Of a stretch of DNA of 64,000 bases, positions 31,000-41,058 are shown one piece after another (position 1 is the first letter of the stretch; each line of letters begins with the position of its first letter). The DNA is from Gordonia humi (GTDB lineage: Bacteria > Actinomycetota > Actinomycetes > Mycobacteriales > Mycobacteriaceae). Location of the stretch: NCBI RefSeq assembly GCF_014197435.1, contig NZ_JACIFP010000001.1, forward strand, positions 2,852,001-2,916,000, written 5' to 3'. The notes under the pieces are model-generated. The model saw only the letters and a program-made list of their open reading frames with translations. It was not told the DNA's origin and ran no database searches. The translations under genes were made by a program, and so were the position numbers.

Positions 31000-33786
31000 G
31001 TGGCAGGCAAGGCCCGCGTTCACGAACTGGCCAAAGAACTCGGCGTTCCCAGCAAGAAGGTGCTGGAGCGTCTGAAGGAGCAGGGCGAGTTCGTCAAATC
31101 CGCATCGTCGACGGTGGAGGCCCCCGTGGCCCGTCGACTCCGCGAATCCTTCTCCACCGGTGATGCCGGTGGCGACGCCTCGAAGGCGTCCCCGAAGCCC
31201 TCGGCCGCCAAGCCGGGTGCGCCCAAGCCCGGCGGCCCGAAGCCCGGCGGTCCCAAGCCCGGCGGCCCGAAGCCGACCCAGGCACCGCAGTCCGCGGCCA
31301 AGCCCGCGGCCCCGGCAGCCCAGTCGGGTCCCCGACCCGGCGACGCTCCGCGTCCGGGTCCCAAACCCGCGCCCAAGCCCGCACCGCAGGCCCCGGCCGC
31401 GTCGAGTTCCGCTCCGACGCAGAGCGGTCCGAAGCCGTCCGGTCCGCGTCCGGGTCCCCGACCCGGCCCGCGTCCGCCGCGCGTCGGCAACAACCCGTTC
31501 TCCTCGGCACCGGCTCCCGCGCCGCGTCCGCAGGGCCCGCGCCCGGGTCCCGGCCAGGGCGGACCCCGCCCCGGCGGCGGTCGTCCCGGCGCAGGTCGTC
31601 CCGGTCAGCAGGGCGGTTCTCGTCCGCCGGCCGGTCAGGGCGGTCCCCGTCCGTCGCCCGGCAACATGCCCTCCCGTCCCTCGCCCGGTGCGATGCCGCA
31701 GCGTGCGGCTCGCCCGGACTCGCGACCGGGCGGTCGCGGCGGTCCGGGTGGACGTCCCGGTGGTGGCGGCGCCGGTTTCCGCGGCGGTCCCGGTGGCGGC
31801 GGCGCACCCGCGGGCGGCGGTTTCCGCGGTCGCCCGGGCGGCGGTGGCGGCGGTCGTGGTCGCGGCGGCGCTGCAGGCGCCTTCGGTCGCCCCGGCGGCG
31901 CACCGCGTCGTGGTCGCAAGAGCAAGCGCGCGAAGCGCGCCGAATACGAGAACATGCAGGCACCGGCAGTCGGCGGCGTCCGTCTGCCCCGCGGCAACGG
32001 CGAGGTCATCCGTCTCGCCCGCGGCGCCTCGCTCTCGGACTTCGCCGAGAAGATCGACGCCAACCCGGCATCGCTGGTGCAGGCGCTGTTCAACCTCGGT
32101 GAGATGGTCACGGCGACCGAGTCGGTCAACGACGAGACGCTGGAGCTGCTCGGCTCGGAGATGAACTACACCGTCCAGGTCGTCAGCCCGGAGGACGAGG
32201 ACCGTGAGCTTCTCGAGAAGTTCGACCTCACCTACGGCGAGGACGAGGGCGACGAAGAGGACCTCCAGCAGCGTCCGCCGGTGGTCACCGTCATGGGCCA
32301 CGTCGATCACGGTAAGACCCGACTGCTCGACACGATCCGTAAGGAGAACGTCGGCAGTTCGGAGGCCGGCGGCATCACTCAGCACATCGGTGCGTACCAG
32401 GTGCTGACGCACCTGAACGACGAGGACCGCCTGATCACGTTCATCGACACCCCGGGTCACGAGGCGTTCACCGCCATGCGTGCCCGCGGTGCCAAGGCCA
32501 CCGACATCGCGATCCTCGTGGTCGCGGCCGACGACGGCGTCATGCCGCAGACGGTGGAGGCCGTGAACCACGCGCAGGCGGCCGATGTGCCGATCGTCGT
32601 CGCGGTCAACAAGATCGACAAGGAGGGCGCCGATCCGCAGAAGATCCGCGGTCAGCTCACCGAGTACGGTCTGATCCCCGAGGAGTACGGCGGCGACACC
32701 ATGTTCGTCGACATCTCGGCCAAGCAGGGCGAGAACATCGAGGCGCTGCTCGAAGCCGTGCTGCTGACGGCGGACGCGTCGCTCGACCTGCGGGCGAATC
32801 CCGACATGGACGCACAGGGTGTGGCCATCGAAGCGCACCTGGACCGCGGTCGCGGCCCGGTCGCGACGGTGCTCATCCAGCGCGGAACCCTGCGGGTCGG
32901 CGACTCGATCGTCGCGGGCGACGCCTACGGTCGCGTCCGTCGCATGACCGACGAGCACGGCGAGGACGTCGAGGAGGCGTACCCGTCGCGTCCGGTCCAG
33001 GTGGTCGGCTTCACGTCCGTTCCGGGCGCCGGCGACAACCTGCTCGTGGTCGAAGAGGATCGCATCGCACGTCAGATCGCGGACCGTCGCAATGCGCGTA
33101 AGCGCAACGCGTTGGCCGCACGCAGCCGCAAGCGGATCAGCCTGGAAGACCTGGACTCGGCTCTGAAGGAGACCAGCCAGCTCAACCTGATCCTCAAGGG
33201 CGACAACTCGGGTACCGTCGAGGCGCTCGAGGAGGCCCTGCTCGGCATCGACATCGACGACGAGGTGTCGCTGCGGATCATCGACCGCGGTGTCGGCGGC
33301 GTCACCGAGACCAACGTCAACCTCGCTGCCGCGTCGGATGCGATCATCATCGGTTTCAATGTGCGTGCCGAGGGCAAGGCGACGGAGCTGGCGAATCGCG
33401 AAGGCGTGGAGATCCGCTACTACTCGATCATCTACAAGGCGATCGACGAGATCGAGGCCGCGCTCAAGGGCATGCTCAAGCCGGTCTACGAAGAGGTCGA
33501 GTTGGGCCGTGCGGAGATCCGTGCGATCTTCAAGTCGTCCAAGGTCGGCAACATCGCCGGCTGCCTGGTCCAGTCGGGTCTGGTGCGTCGTAACGCGAAG
33601 GCGCGCCTGCTGCGCGACAACGCGGTGGTCGCCGAGAATCTCACCATCTCCTCGCTCAAGCGGGAGAAGGACGATGCGACCGAGGTCCGCGAAGGCTACG
33701 AGTGCGGTCTCACGGTGACCTACAACGACATCAAGGTGGGCGACATCATCGAGACCTACGAGATGGTGGAGAAGGCGAGGGACTGA
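31000..33786 (+). CDS. infB: Translation initiation factor IF-2
   Basis: 928 residues from GTG 31000 ([15 protein letters not shown]), chosen because AGGAG lies 5 bp before it. Domains: N-terminal IF2_N helix, a very long Pro/Gly/Arg/Lys linker (about 55-315) typical of actinobacteria, second IF2_N ([20 protein letters not shown]), GTPase with G1 GHVDHGKT near 433, DTPGHEAF and NKID, then the beta-barrel and initiator-tRNA-binding C-terminal domains ([20 protein letters not shown]). Brings fMet-tRNA to the 30S subunit. Confidence 0.97.
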   Translation: MAGKARVHELAKELGVPSKKVLERLKEQGEFVKSASSTVEAPVARRLRESFSTGDAGGDASKASPKPSAAKPGAPKPGGPKPGGPKPGGPKPTQAPQSAAKPAAPAAQSGPRPGDAPRPGPKPAPKPAPQAPAASSSAPTQSGPKPSGPRPGPRPGPRPPRVGNNPFSSAPAPAPRPQGPRPGPGQGGPRPGGGRPGAGRPGQQGGSRPPAGQGGPRPSPGNMPSRPSPGAMPQRAARPDSRPGGRGGPGGRPGGGGAGFRGGPGGGGAPAGGGFRGRPGGGGGGRGRGGAAGAFGRPGGAPRRGRKSKRAKRAEYENMQAPAVGGVRLPRGNGEVIRLARGASLSDFAEKIDANPASLVQALFNLGEMVTATESVNDETLELLGSEMNYTVQVVSPEDEDRELLEKFDLTYGEDEGDEEDLQQRPPVVTVMGHVDHGKTRLLDTIRKENVGSSEAGGITQHIGAYQVLTHLNDEDRLITFIDTPGHEAFTAMRARGAKATDIAILVVAADDGVMPQTVEAVNHAQAADVPIVVAVNKIDKEGADPQKIRGQLTEYGLIPEEYGGDTMFVDISAKQGENIEALLEAVLLTADASLDLRANPDMDAQGVAIEAHLDRGRGPVATVLIQRGTLRVGDSIVAGDAYGRVRRMTDEHGEDVEEAYPSRPVQVVGFTSVPGAGDNLLVVEEDRIARQIADRRNARKRNALAARSRKRISLEDLDSALKETSQLNLILKGDNSGTVEALEEALLGIDIDDEVSLRIIDRGVGGVTETNVNLAAASDAIIIGFNVRAEGKATELANREGVEIRYYSIIYKAIDEIEAALKGMLKPVYEEVELGRAEIRAIFKSSKVGNIAGCLVQSGLVRRNAKARLLRDNAVVAENLTISSLKREKDDATEVREGYECGLTVTYNDIKVGDIIETYEMVEKARD

Positions 33787-33860
33787 TGATGTCGCCTGAA
33801 GGATTCACTGGAGTCGACATCATCGAGACCTACGAGACGGTGGAGAAGGCACGAGGCTGA
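33741..33860 (+). repeat. Imperfect 46-bp duplication of the infB 3' end
   Basis: The last 46 bp of infB (33741-33786, encoding [18 protein letters not shown]) recur at 33815-33860 with a handful of changes ([18 protein letters not shown]), 74 bp downstream. The second copy's stop overlaps the rbfA ATG. The copy is not in a translated frame with its own start. It looks like the footprint of a duplication or of an element that once inserted at the infB end. Confidence 0.85.
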
Positions 33861-34321
33861 TGGTCGATCATGCACGAGCCGCACGGCTCGCGAAACGGAT
33901 CACCACCATTGTGGCGAGTGCGATCGGATCGGAGATCAAGGATCCCCGTCTTGCGCACGTGACGATCACCGATTGTCGCGTGACCGGGGACCTGCACGAT
34001 GCGACCGTGTTCTACACGGTGATGGGCGCGTCGGTCGACGCCGAACCCGATGTCGCGGAAGCGGCGGCCGGTCTGGCCGCCGCGACCGGGGCGCTGCGCT
34101 CCAAGGTCGGTGCCGGAACGGGTGTCCGGTTCACGCCGACACTCCGCTTCGAGCTCGACACGGTGCCGGACGCGACGCGTGCGATGGACGAGCTCCTGGC
34201 GCGTGCGCGAGCTCAGGACGAGCTCGTGGCGCGTGCGGCACAGGACGCCCGGCCCGCGGGCGAGAGCGATCCGTACCGGCACGAGGACGAGTCCGACGAC
34301 GCGAAGGATCAGCTCGGGTGA
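33860..34321 (+). CDS. rbfA: Ribosome-binding factor A
   Basis: 153 residues from ATG 33860. KH-like fold: [40 protein letters not shown] and [14 protein letters not shown] are family landmarks. Needed for 16S rRNA 5' end maturation. Acidic C-terminal tail. Its stop overlaps the GTG of the next gene. Confidence 0.95.
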   Translation: MVDHARAARLAKRITTIVASAIGSEIKDPRLAHVTITDCRVTGDLHDATVFYTVMGASVDAEPDVAEAAAGLAAATGALRSKVGAGTGVRFTPTLRFELDTVPDATRAMDELLARARAQDELVARAAQDARPAGESDPYRHEDESDDAKDQLG

Positions 34322-35274
34322 ACCGCGCTTCGGCAGCGATGGTCGCTGAAGCACTCCGCGACCTGACGTCCGTCGTGATCATCAGTCACGTCCGACCCGA
34401 TCCGGACACGATCGGCAGTGCGCTCGGTCTGGGGCTGGGCCTGGCAAGGCTCGGCATCGCCGTGCGATGCGGGTACTCGGGTCCGGAGACCCTGCCGGGT
34501 GCGCTGCGCGAGCTTCCCGGGGTGGAACTGTTGGCACCGCTGTCCCCGGCTGAGGAGGGCGGGGCGGCGGTGGCCGTCGACGCGGCGACCGTCAGTCGTC
34601 TCGGCGACTATGAAGCCGTCTTCGACGCGTCGCCGACCCGCGTGTGCATCGATCACCACGTGTCGAACGCGGGTTTCGGCGATCTCGACTTCATCGATTC
34701 GGAGTCGGACTGCACAGCGGTCCTGGTTCTGCAGGTGCTCGACGCGCTCGGTGTCGAGCTGACCGCGGACATCGCGACCTGCCTGTACGCGGGGCTCGTG
34801 ACCGACACGGGATCGTTCAAATGGGCGCGGCCCGCCTCGTTCGAGGTGGCGGCGCGCCTGTTGAACGCCGGGGTCGACGGGGTCCGATGGAGCCGCGTCC
34901 TCCTCGACTCGCACCCGTACTCCTGGCTGAAGATGGTCTCCGAGGTGCTCGGCGGATCGGTCTTCGACCGGGAGGCGTGCGGCGGACTGGGCCTGGTCTA
35001 CGGAACGGTCACGGCGGCGCAGATGGCCGGAATGAACTGGGACGAGTCCGAGAGCGTCATCGACGTCGTCCGTACCGCGCAGGAGGCCGAGGTGGCCGCG
35101 GTGTTCAAGGAGTCGACTCCCGGTGAATGGACGGTGTCGCTGCGCAGCAAGACCACCGTCGACGTCGTGCCGATCGCGCGTGCGCTCGGCGGCGGCGGTC
35201 ATACGCGCGCGGCCGGGTACTCCGACACGGGGTCGGCGGACGATGTGATCGGCCGACTGCTCGCGCAACTGTAA
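34318..35274 (+). CDS. nrnA: DHH-family phosphoesterase (NrnA-like oligoribonuclease / pAp phosphatase)
   Basis: 318 residues from GTG 34318 (overlap GTGA with rbfA). DHH domain with [17 protein letters not shown] (motif I) and VCIDHHVSN (motif III); DHHA1 domain ends in [13 protein letters not shown]. It degrades short RNAs and dephosphorylates pAp. In M. tuberculosis the same gene lies between rbfA and the MATE exporter. Confidence 0.93.
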   Translation: MNRASAAMVAEALRDLTSVVIISHVRPDPDTIGSALGLGLGLARLGIAVRCGYSGPETLPGALRELPGVELLAPLSPAEEGGAAVAVDAATVSRLGDYEAVFDASPTRVCIDHHVSNAGFGDLDFIDSESDCTAVLVLQVLDALGVELTADIATCLYAGLVTDTGSFKWARPASFEVAARLLNAGVDGVRWSRVLLDSHPYSWLKMVSEVLGGSVFDREACGGLGLVYGTVTAAQMAGMNWDESESVIDVVRTAQEAEVAAVFKESTPGEWTVSLRSKTTVDVVPIARALGGGGHTRAAGYSDTGSADDVIGRLLAQL

Positions 35275-36548
35275 TGCTGCGTCTGGCGGCATCGGCACTG
35301 GTGGTGCTGATCGCGCCGCCGCTGTACCTCATGCTCGACCTCGCCGTCGTCGGACGGCTGGGCGCACACGAGTTGGCGGCGTTGGCGGTCTCGACGCTGG
35401 TGTTGTCGGTGATCAGCACCCAGCTCACGTTCCTGTCGTACGGGACGACCGCGCGATCGGCCCGAGCCTTCGGTGCGGGCCACCGTGATCGGGCGATCAC
35501 CGAAGGCGTGCAGGCCACCTGGATCGCTCTCGGCGTCGGCGCGGTGATCGTGCTGGCCGCCTGGCTGCTCGCACCGCTGATCACCGGACTCCTGGTACCC
35601 GACGAGGTCGTCGCCGCCGACGCCGCGCGTTGGCTGCGGATCGCGGTGTTCGGGGTCCCGTTGATCCTCGTTGCGATGGCGGGGAACGGCTGGATGCGCG
35701 GCGTGCAGGACACGAGGCGGCCGGTGTTCTACGTCGTCGCCGGTCTGGCCGTCGGAGCCGTGCTGTGCGTCGGCCTGGTGCACGGCGGTCTGGGCCTGCC
35801 GCGGTTGGGCCTCGAGGGCAGCGCGGTGGCGAATCTCGTCGGACAGTCGATCACCGGTCTGCTGTTCGGTGCGCGACTCGTCCGGGTGGCGCCCGCCGGG
35901 CTGGCTCCGGACCGGTCGGTGATCCGTGCGCAGCTGGCGATGGGCGGCGACCTGATCGTGCGGAGTCTGTCCTTTCAGATCTGCTTCGTCTCGGCGGCCG
36001 CGGTCGCCGCGCGCTTCGGCGTCGCTCAGGTCGCCGCACACCAGGTGGTGCTGCAGCTGTGGGAGTTCATGTCGCTTCTCCTGGACTCACTCGCGATCGC
36101 CGCTCAGCAGCTGGTCGGTGCGGCGTTGGGGGCCAAGACGTTCGACGTCGCGCGGCGCACCGCCCGGCATGTGACGGGTACGTCGCTGGGAGTGGCCGTG
36201 ACCCTCGGTGCGGTGCTGGCGGTCGGTGCGGGCATCCTGCCGCGCGTGTTCACCTCGGACGCCGGCGTCCTGGACGCGATCACCACGCCGTGGTGGTTCT
36301 TCGTCGCCATGCTGCCCGTCGCGGGCGTCGTCTTCGCGCTCGACGGCGTCCTCCTCGGCAGCGGCGACGCCGCGTTTCTGCGTACGGCGACTCTCGCGGG
36401 CGCCCTCTGCGCCTTCCTCCCGATGATCTGGCTGTCGCTCGTCTTCGACTGGGGCCTGGCCGGGATCTGGACGGGGCTCCTCTTGTTCATGCTGACCAGG
36501 CTGGGCGCCGTGGTGTGGCGCGTGCGTTCGGGCGCCTGGGTGCACTGA
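35274..36548 (+). CDS. MATE-family multidrug/DinF-type exporter
   Basis: 424 residues; ATG 35274 shares a base with the preceding stop (TAATG). About 12 membrane segments in two MatE repeats (PPLYLMLDLAVVGRLGAHEL; ARFGVAQVAAHQVVLQLWEF). The N-terminal cytoplasmic tail is very short compared with relatives, but the first segment is complete. Same neighbour of nrnA as M. tuberculosis dinF. Confidence 0.92.
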   Translation: MLRLAASALVVLIAPPLYLMLDLAVVGRLGAHELAALAVSTLVLSVISTQLTFLSYGTTARSARAFGAGHRDRAITEGVQATWIALGVGAVIVLAAWLLAPLITGLLVPDEVVAADAARWLRIAVFGVPLILVAMAGNGWMRGVQDTRRPVFYVVAGLAVGAVLCVGLVHGGLGLPRLGLEGSAVANLVGQSITGLLFGARLVRVAPAGLAPDRSVIRAQLAMGGDLIVRSLSFQICFVSAAAVAARFGVAQVAAHQVVLQLWEFMSLLLDSLAIAAQQLVGAALGAKTFDVARRTARHVTGTSLGVAVTLGAVLAVGAGILPRVFTSDAGVLDAITTPWWFFVAMLPVAGVVFALDGVLLGSGDAAFLRTATLAGALCAFLPMIWLSLVFDWGLAGIWTGLLLFMLTRLGAVVWRVRSGAWVH

Positions 36549-36561
36549 CGGCGAGGTGGAC

Positions 36562-37746
36562 TCACACCTGGTCGAGCGACACACTCGAGTCGGCGAGCGC
36601 GGCGGCGTCGACGCGTCGCCCCGACGCGATGAGTGCGGCGATGTCGTCGCCGGCGTCCCAGATGTTCACGTTCATCCCGGCCACGACGGCGCCGTCGGAC
36701 AGCCAGAACGCGAGGAACTCGCGGGTCGCGAGGTCGCCGCGGATCACGACGTCGTTCTCGCTCGAGGCCAGGCCGCGGTACTCCATGCCGAGGTCGTACT
36801 GGTCGGTGAAGAAGTACGGAACGCGGTCGTACACGGCGGAGCCGCCCAGCATGTTGGTCACCGCTACCGCCGGCTGATTCTGCGCGTTGGCCCAGTGTTC
36901 GACGCGGAGCCGGCCGAGTGACGGATGGTCGTGGTTCGCGATGTCGCCGACCGCGAACACATCCGGATCGGACGTGCGCAGCCCGCCGTCGACGTCGACG
37001 CCGTTCGACACGGCGAGTCCGGCCGCGCGAGCGAGGTCGACGTTCGGTGTCGCTCCGATGCCGACCAGCACCGCGTCGGCCGAGATCAGATCGCCGTCGT
37101 CGGTCGTGACCGCGCCCGGCCCGACCTCCTTCACACCGACGCCGAGTCGAAGGTCGACGCCGTTGTCCCGGTGCACGCCCGCGAACACTTCGGCGACCGT
37201 CGTACCGAGGATCCGTTCCAACGGCTGCGACTGCGGTTCGACGACGGTCACTCGTGTACCCGCCTGTCGCGCGGTGGCCGCCACTTCGAGGCCGATCCAG
37301 CCGCCGCCGACGATCACCAGCGTCCTGTCCTCACCGATCACCTCGCGGATCCTGTCGGAGTCGTCCAGGGACCGCAGATAGAGCGCACCGTCGGCGCCGT
37401 CCAGCCGTCGCGACGACGAGCCGGTCGCGAGCAGGAGCTTGGCGTAGTCGACGGAGGTTCCGTCGGAGAGGTCCACCCGATGGGCCCGCGGATCGATGCG
37501 TTCTGCCCGCACGCCGGTCCGTACGTCGACGTCGTGGTCGGCATACCAGTTCGCGTCGTGGGTGAACAGGCTCGCTCGATCGTCGTCGCCCGCCAGATAG
37601 CCCTTCGACAGGGGCGGTCGTTCATAGGGGAGATGCTCCTCATCGGCGATCAGGATCACCGGTCCGTCGAATCCCTGGTCGCGGAGCGCCTCCGCAGCTT
37701 TCGCGCCCGCCAATCCACCGCCGATGATCACCTGTGCGTCGCTCAT
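36562..37746 (-). CDS. FAD-dependent ferredoxin/rubredoxin reductase
   Basis: 394 residues. FAD-binding VIIGGGLAGAKAAEAL at the N-terminus, PYERPPLSKGYLAG, NAD(P)-binding VIVGGGWIGLEVAATARQAG near 150, second FAD motif DVFAVGDIAN and the C-terminal reductase domain (VPYFFTDQYDLGMEYRGLA). It passes electrons from NAD(P)H to a ferredoxin, typically for P450 or oxygenase systems; none is adjacent. Divergent from the TetR gene. Confidence 0.92.
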   Translation of the reverse strand: MSDAQVIIGGGLAGAKAAEALRDQGFDGPVILIADEEHLPYERPPLSKGYLAGDDDRASLFTHDANWYADHDVDVRTGVRAERIDPRAHRVDLSDGTSVDYAKLLLATGSSSRRLDGADGALYLRSLDDSDRIREVIGEDRTLVIVGGGWIGLEVAATARQAGTRVTVVEPQSQPLERILGTTVAEVFAGVHRDNGVDLRLGVGVKEVGPGAVTTDDGDLISADAVLVGIGATPNVDLARAAGLAVSNGVDVDGGLRTSDPDVFAVGDIANHDHPSLGRLRVEHWANAQNQPAVAVTNMLGGSAVYDRVPYFFTDQYDLGMEYRGLASSENDVVIRGDLATREFLAFWLSDGAVVAGMNVNIWDAGDDIAALIASGRRVDAAALADSSVSLDQV

Positions 37747-37799
37747 GCCTCGACGCTACGCCGATCTCTGGTCTCTCGAAACCCCGTGCGCTACGCTAG

Positions 37800-37824
37800 T
37801 GAACGTGTTCAATGAACGTGTTCA
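37800..37824 (+). promoter_or_regulatory. Tandem TetR-type operators over the tetR start; leaderless promoter
   Basis: Two copies of TGAACGTGTTCA (37800-37811 and 37813-37824), each an inverted repeat TGAAC-N2-GTTCA. The GTG start codon (37805) lies inside the first. A TACGCT -10-like box sits at 37792-37797, so the mRNA probably starts at or next to the GTG. Autoregulation and control of the divergent reductase are likely. Confidence 0.7.
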
Positions 37825-38398
37825 GTCGAATCGCGAGAGGCAGCGCGAGCAGACGCGTGAGCGCGTCGTCGACTGCGCTCAGAGACGATTCGCCGCGCAC
37901 GGCTTCTCCGCGACCACCGTCCGGCAGATCGCGGCCGACGCCGGAGTCAGTGTCGGGACGGTGATGGGGGTGGGCGACAAGGACGCGCTGCTCGTCGCCG
38001 CCTTCGACGGCTGGATCGGCGCCGTGCACGCCGGTCGGGGACCGGTCGCGCCCGCGGGAGACCCGGTGACCCGTATCGGAGAGGTCGTTCAACCGTTCCT
38101 GGACATCTTCGACGCCGACATCGCCTTGGCGCGCGACTACGGAGCGGTGCTCGCCCGCGGCGGGCGGTCGTCGGAGGTGTTCGGTGCGCTCGCACAGGCC
38201 CTGCAGGCCGACTTCGCCGAGGTGTTCGCCGATGCGGGATTCGGAGACGACGCCGGACCGGCCGGCCGCGCCGTCTACCTGGCCTACCTCGGACTCGTGA
38301 TGACCTCCGCGGCGACCGGCGGCGACGCGGCGTCGATCCGCGCCGACCTCGAAGCCGTCGCGGCAGTCCTGTTCCGTACCACCTCGAAGGAGACGTAG
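37805..38398 (+). CDS. TetR-family transcriptional regulator
   Basis: 197 residues from GTG 37805. N-terminal HTH: RVVDCAQRRFAAHGFSATTV then RQIAADAGVSVGTV, with an unusual Gly-containing end (MGVGDKDALLVAAF). The C-terminal ligand domain is not recognisable in detail. Divergent from the ferredoxin reductase and followed directly by the DoxX-like gene. Likely binds the two TGAAC-N2-GTTCA sites over its own start. Confidence 0.9.
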   Translation: MFNERVQSNRERQREQTRERVVDCAQRRFAAHGFSATTVRQIAADAGVSVGTVMGVGDKDALLVAAFDGWIGAVHAGRGPVAPAGDPVTRIGEVVQPFLDIFDADIALARDYGAVLARGGRSSEVFGALAQALQADFAEVFADAGFGDDAGPAGRAVYLAYLGLVMTSAATGGDAASIRADLEAVAAVLFRTTSKET

Positions 38399-38758
38399 AT
38401 GTTCTCGACACCCGATCCGGTGTGGCCGGTGATCGTCCTCGCGGTGATCGTCGGCGGCGATGCGCTCATGTCGATCCGTCCGCCGCGGTTCATCCGAGAC
38501 TGCTATGCGGGAGTCCGGTTCCCGCTCGACTGGGGTTGGGTGCTCGTCTACATCAAACTGCTGGCGACGGCGGGGCTGATCGTCGGGATCTGGCAGCCCG
38601 GTGTCGGTGTCTCGGCGACGGCGGGCGTGGTCGCGTACTTCGTCGCCGCGAGCATCGCGCACATCCGAGCGACGTTCGTCGGCTCGACTTTCTGGATCAA
38701 CTGTCTGGGGATGCTGGTGCTGTCGCTGGCCGTGCTGGGGTGGTCGTTCGTGTGGTGA
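38399..38758 (+). CDS. DoxX-like small membrane protein (119 aa)
   Basis: ATG 38399 overlaps nothing but follows the TetR stop with no gap. Four hydrophobic segments (WPVIVLAVIVGGDALM, WGWVLVYIKLLATAGLIVGI, SATAGVVAYFVAASIAHI, CLGMLVLSLAVLGWSFVW) and the DoxX-like order of charged loops. Probably cotranscribed with the TetR gene; role unknown. Confidence 0.8.
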   Translation: MFSTPDPVWPVIVLAVIVGGDALMSIRPPRFIRDCYAGVRFPLDWGWVLVYIKLLATAGLIVGIWQPGVGVSATAGVVAYFVAASIAHIRATFVGSTFWINCLGMLVLSLAVLGWSFVW

Positions 38759-38936
38759 CGCGCTCGCGGAGTGCCTCCTCGGCCCAGATCACGCCGTTCG
38801 CGGCGAACTGGATCGCCCAGATCAACACGACGAGGCCGACGAGCAGGAACGGCGCGACCACCCCCGCGATCGACCACGGTTCGGCGAGATCCCATACGAC
38901 GAGCGCGGGCGGCGGTCGCCGGACCGCTCGCCACAG
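38697..38936 (-). CDS. Possible small membrane protein with CTG start (79 aa)
   Basis: After the NUDIX stop the same frame stays open for 79 codons beginning CTG TGG CGA. It encodes a short N-terminus, one long hydrophobic segment (WSIAGVVAPFLLVGLVVLIW) and AIQFAANGVIWAEEALRERV. Third codon positions are almost all G or C, as in real genes here. There is no ATG/GTG before the membrane segment, so it is either a CTG-start gene, a remnant, or chance. Its end overlaps the DoxX-like gene. Confidence 0.35.
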   Translation of the reverse strand: MWRAVRRPPPALVVWDLAEPWSIAGVVAPFLLVGLVVLIWAIQFAANGVIWAEEALRERVTTRTTTPARPATAPASPDS

Positions 38937-38939
38937 TCG

Positions 38940-39335
38940 TCACCCCATCACGCCCGCGCGACGCAGACAGGTCGCCAATCCCTTGGTCAGCGGCAGCGCG
39001 TCGAGCTCGGCGTCGTCGACCCAGCGCACGTCGTCGGCGTCGTCACCGGCCCGCAGGGTCCCGCCGACGACGACCGCTGCGAAATCATGGATCTCGAACA
39101 GGCCGTACTCGCCGTAGGGCACCTCGACGGTCCACAGTTCGTCGCCGATGTCGACGTGCAGGCCGGTCTCCTCCCACACCTCGCGCCGGGCCGCCTCGGC
39201 GAAGCTCTCGCCGTCTTCGACATGCCCTCCGGGCACCGACCAGTGTCCCTTCTCCGGATCGTGTCCGCGTTGGACGAGCAGCACGCGGCCGTCGTCGTCG
39301 ACGATCGCCGCGCCGGCCGCGAGAACTCGTGTCAT
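38940..39335 (-). CDS. NUDIX hydrolase (MutT-like)
   Basis: 131 residues from ATG 39335 (MTRVLAAGAAIVDDDGRVLL). The NUDIX box starts GGHVEDGESFAEAARREVWE and continues ETGL, matching GX5EX7REUXEEXGU. Likely hydrolyses a nucleoside diphosphate derivative; exact substrate unknown. Confidence 0.92.
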   Translation of the reverse strand: MTRVLAAGAAIVDDDGRVLLVQRGHDPEKGHWSVPGGHVEDGESFAEAARREVWEETGLHVDIGDELWTVEVPYGEYGLFEIHDFAAVVVGGTLRAGDDADDVRWVDDAELDALPLTKGLATCLRRAGVMG

Positions 39336-39393
39336 CGGTACACCGTAGCGCCCGTCGACGGGGCGGTCTCCACGTCGTGGCAGCATGGTCGCC

Positions 39394-40359
39394 ATGGCGA
39401 CACTCTGGGCGATCAGCGATCTGCACGTCGCGCACCGCGGCAACGAGGACATGCTGGAGAGGATCCGGCCGACCGCCGAGGGCGACTGGCTCATCGTGGC
39501 CGGCGACGTCGCCGAACGCACCGACGACATCGTCGACACCCTGCGCCGCCTGGCGGCGCGGTTCCACACGGTCGTCTGGGTACCGGGCAATCATGAGCTG
39601 TACACGACCGCCAAGGACCCGCTGCAGATCTTCGGCGTCGCCCGCTACGACTACCTGGTGCAGGCGTGCCGGGAGCTCGGCGTGGTGACTCCGGAGGACA
39701 TCTATCCGCTGTTCGACCCCGACGACGGCTCCGATCCGATCCGCGTGGTTCCGATGTTCCTGCTGTACGACTACACGTTCCGGCCCGAGGGCACCACGAC
39801 GGCGCTGCAGGCGTTGGCCGTCGCCCGCGAGCGGAACGTGGTCGCGACCGACGAGTTCCTGCTGTCTCCGGAGCCGTTCGGCACCCGCGACGCGTGGGGT
39901 CGGGACCGGATCGAACAGACCCGTCGTCGGTTGGAAGCGCTCGATCCGACCGAGAAGACCGTCCTGATCAATCACTGGCCGCTGCGCCGCGAGCCGTGCG
40001 ACGTCCTGATGTACCCCGAATTCGCACTGTGGTGCGGCAGCGAACTGACCGCCGACTGGCACACTCGCTTCCACGCGATGTGCAGCGTCTACGGACACCT
40101 CCACATCCCGCGCACCACCTGGTACGACGACGTCCGTTTCGAAGAGGTCTCCGTCGGCTACCCCCGGGAGTGGAAACGACGCGGGCTGCCGGAACCGCTG
40201 CTGCGACAGATCGTGCCCGATCCCGGCACGCGACCGGTCGACGTACCCAACCAGGGGCTCCGATTCGACGTTCCGCCCGACTACGAGGAGCGTGCCGCGG
40301 AGTTTCAGCGCAAGGTCGAGGAGCGTCACGCGCGGCAGGCGTCCCGCGGGCGGTCGTAA
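39394..40359 (+). CDS. Calcineurin-like metallophosphoesterase
   Basis: 321 residues from ATG 39394; an ATG three codons earlier is equally in frame. Metal motifs in order: ISDLHVAHRG, GDVAERTDD, PGNHELYTT, NHWPLRREP and YGHLHIPRT. Upstream of pptT as in M. tuberculosis, where the homologous gene precedes pptT and affects its activity pathway (phosphopantetheine hydrolase PptH, by position). That specific activity is inferred. Confidence 0.9.
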   Translation: MATLWAISDLHVAHRGNEDMLERIRPTAEGDWLIVAGDVAERTDDIVDTLRRLAARFHTVVWVPGNHELYTTAKDPLQIFGVARYDYLVQACRELGVVTPEDIYPLFDPDDGSDPIRVVPMFLLYDYTFRPEGTTTALQALAVARERNVVATDEFLLSPEPFGTRDAWGRDRIEQTRRRLEALDPTEKTVLINHWPLRREPCDVLMYPEFALWCGSELTADWHTRFHAMCSVYGHLHIPRTTWYDDVRFEEVSVGYPREWKRRGLPEPLLRQIVPDPGTRPVDVPNQGLRFDVPPDYEERAAEFQRKVEERHARQASRGRS

Positions 40360-40385
40360 TCGCTGCGCATGGCACCATTGACACC

Positions 40386-41057
40386 ATGATCTCGCGACTC
40401 GTCCCGACCGGCGTCGGCACCGCCGAGGCGTTCGACGACCCGCCCGGTCTGGCGCCGATGCCCGCCGAGGAGCCCCTGATCTCGCAGGCCGTCGAGAAGC
40501 GGCGCCGGGAGTTCATCACCGCCCGACACTGTGCCCGACAGGCGTTGGGGCAGTTGGGCTTCGAACCGACCCCCATTCTGCGCGGCGAACGCGGCATGCC
40601 GTTGTGGCCCAGCCAGGTGGTCGGCAGCATGACCCACTGCGACGGGTACCGCGGCGCCGTCGTCGCGTACTCGATGCAGGTGCGGTCCCTCGGCATCGAC
40701 GCCGAACCGCATCTGGCGCTTCCCGACGGTGTCCTCGACCACACGTCGGTGCCGGCCGAACGCGACGTCCTGGCCACGCGCGACGACTCGATCCACTGGG
40801 ACCGCCTCCTGTTCTGCGCGAAGGAGGCCACCTACAAGGCGTGGTTCCCGATCACCCAGCGGTGGCTGGGCTTCGAGGACGCACACATCACCTTCACTCG
40901 GGATGCGCGGACCGACGGCGACGCCGTCACCGGCACGTTCACCTCGACCATTCTGATCGACGGCGCGACGATCGACGGGGGAGCACCGCTGCTGACGCTG
41001 CCGGGCCGCTGGTCCGTCGCCGACGGCCTGATTCTGACCACGATCGCGCTGACCTGA
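40386..41057 (+). CDS. pptT: 4'-Phosphopantetheinyl transferase
   Basis: 223 residues from ATG 40386. Sfp-type: basic CoA-binding stretch EKRRREFITARHCARQAL, VVGSMTHCDGYRGAVVAY, metal motif LGIDAEPHLALPDGVLD and FCAKEATYKAWFPITQRWL. Activates carrier proteins of polyketide, mycolate and siderophore systems. It stops 1 bp before truB. Confidence 0.95.
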   Translation: MISRLVPTGVGTAEAFDDPPGLAPMPAEEPLISQAVEKRRREFITARHCARQALGQLGFEPTPILRGERGMPLWPSQVVGSMTHCDGYRGAVVAYSMQVRSLGIDAEPHLALPDGVLDHTSVPAERDVLATRDDSIHWDRLLFCAKEATYKAWFPITQRWLGFEDAHITFTRDARTDGDAVTGTFTSTILIDGATIDGGAPLLTLPGRWSVADGLILTTIALT

Positions 41058-41058
41058 C

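Noticed and set aside
31180..31920. Repeat-rich insertion in infB
   Set aside because: The Pro/Gly/Arg linker is normal for actinobacterial IF-2, and the frame is continuous.
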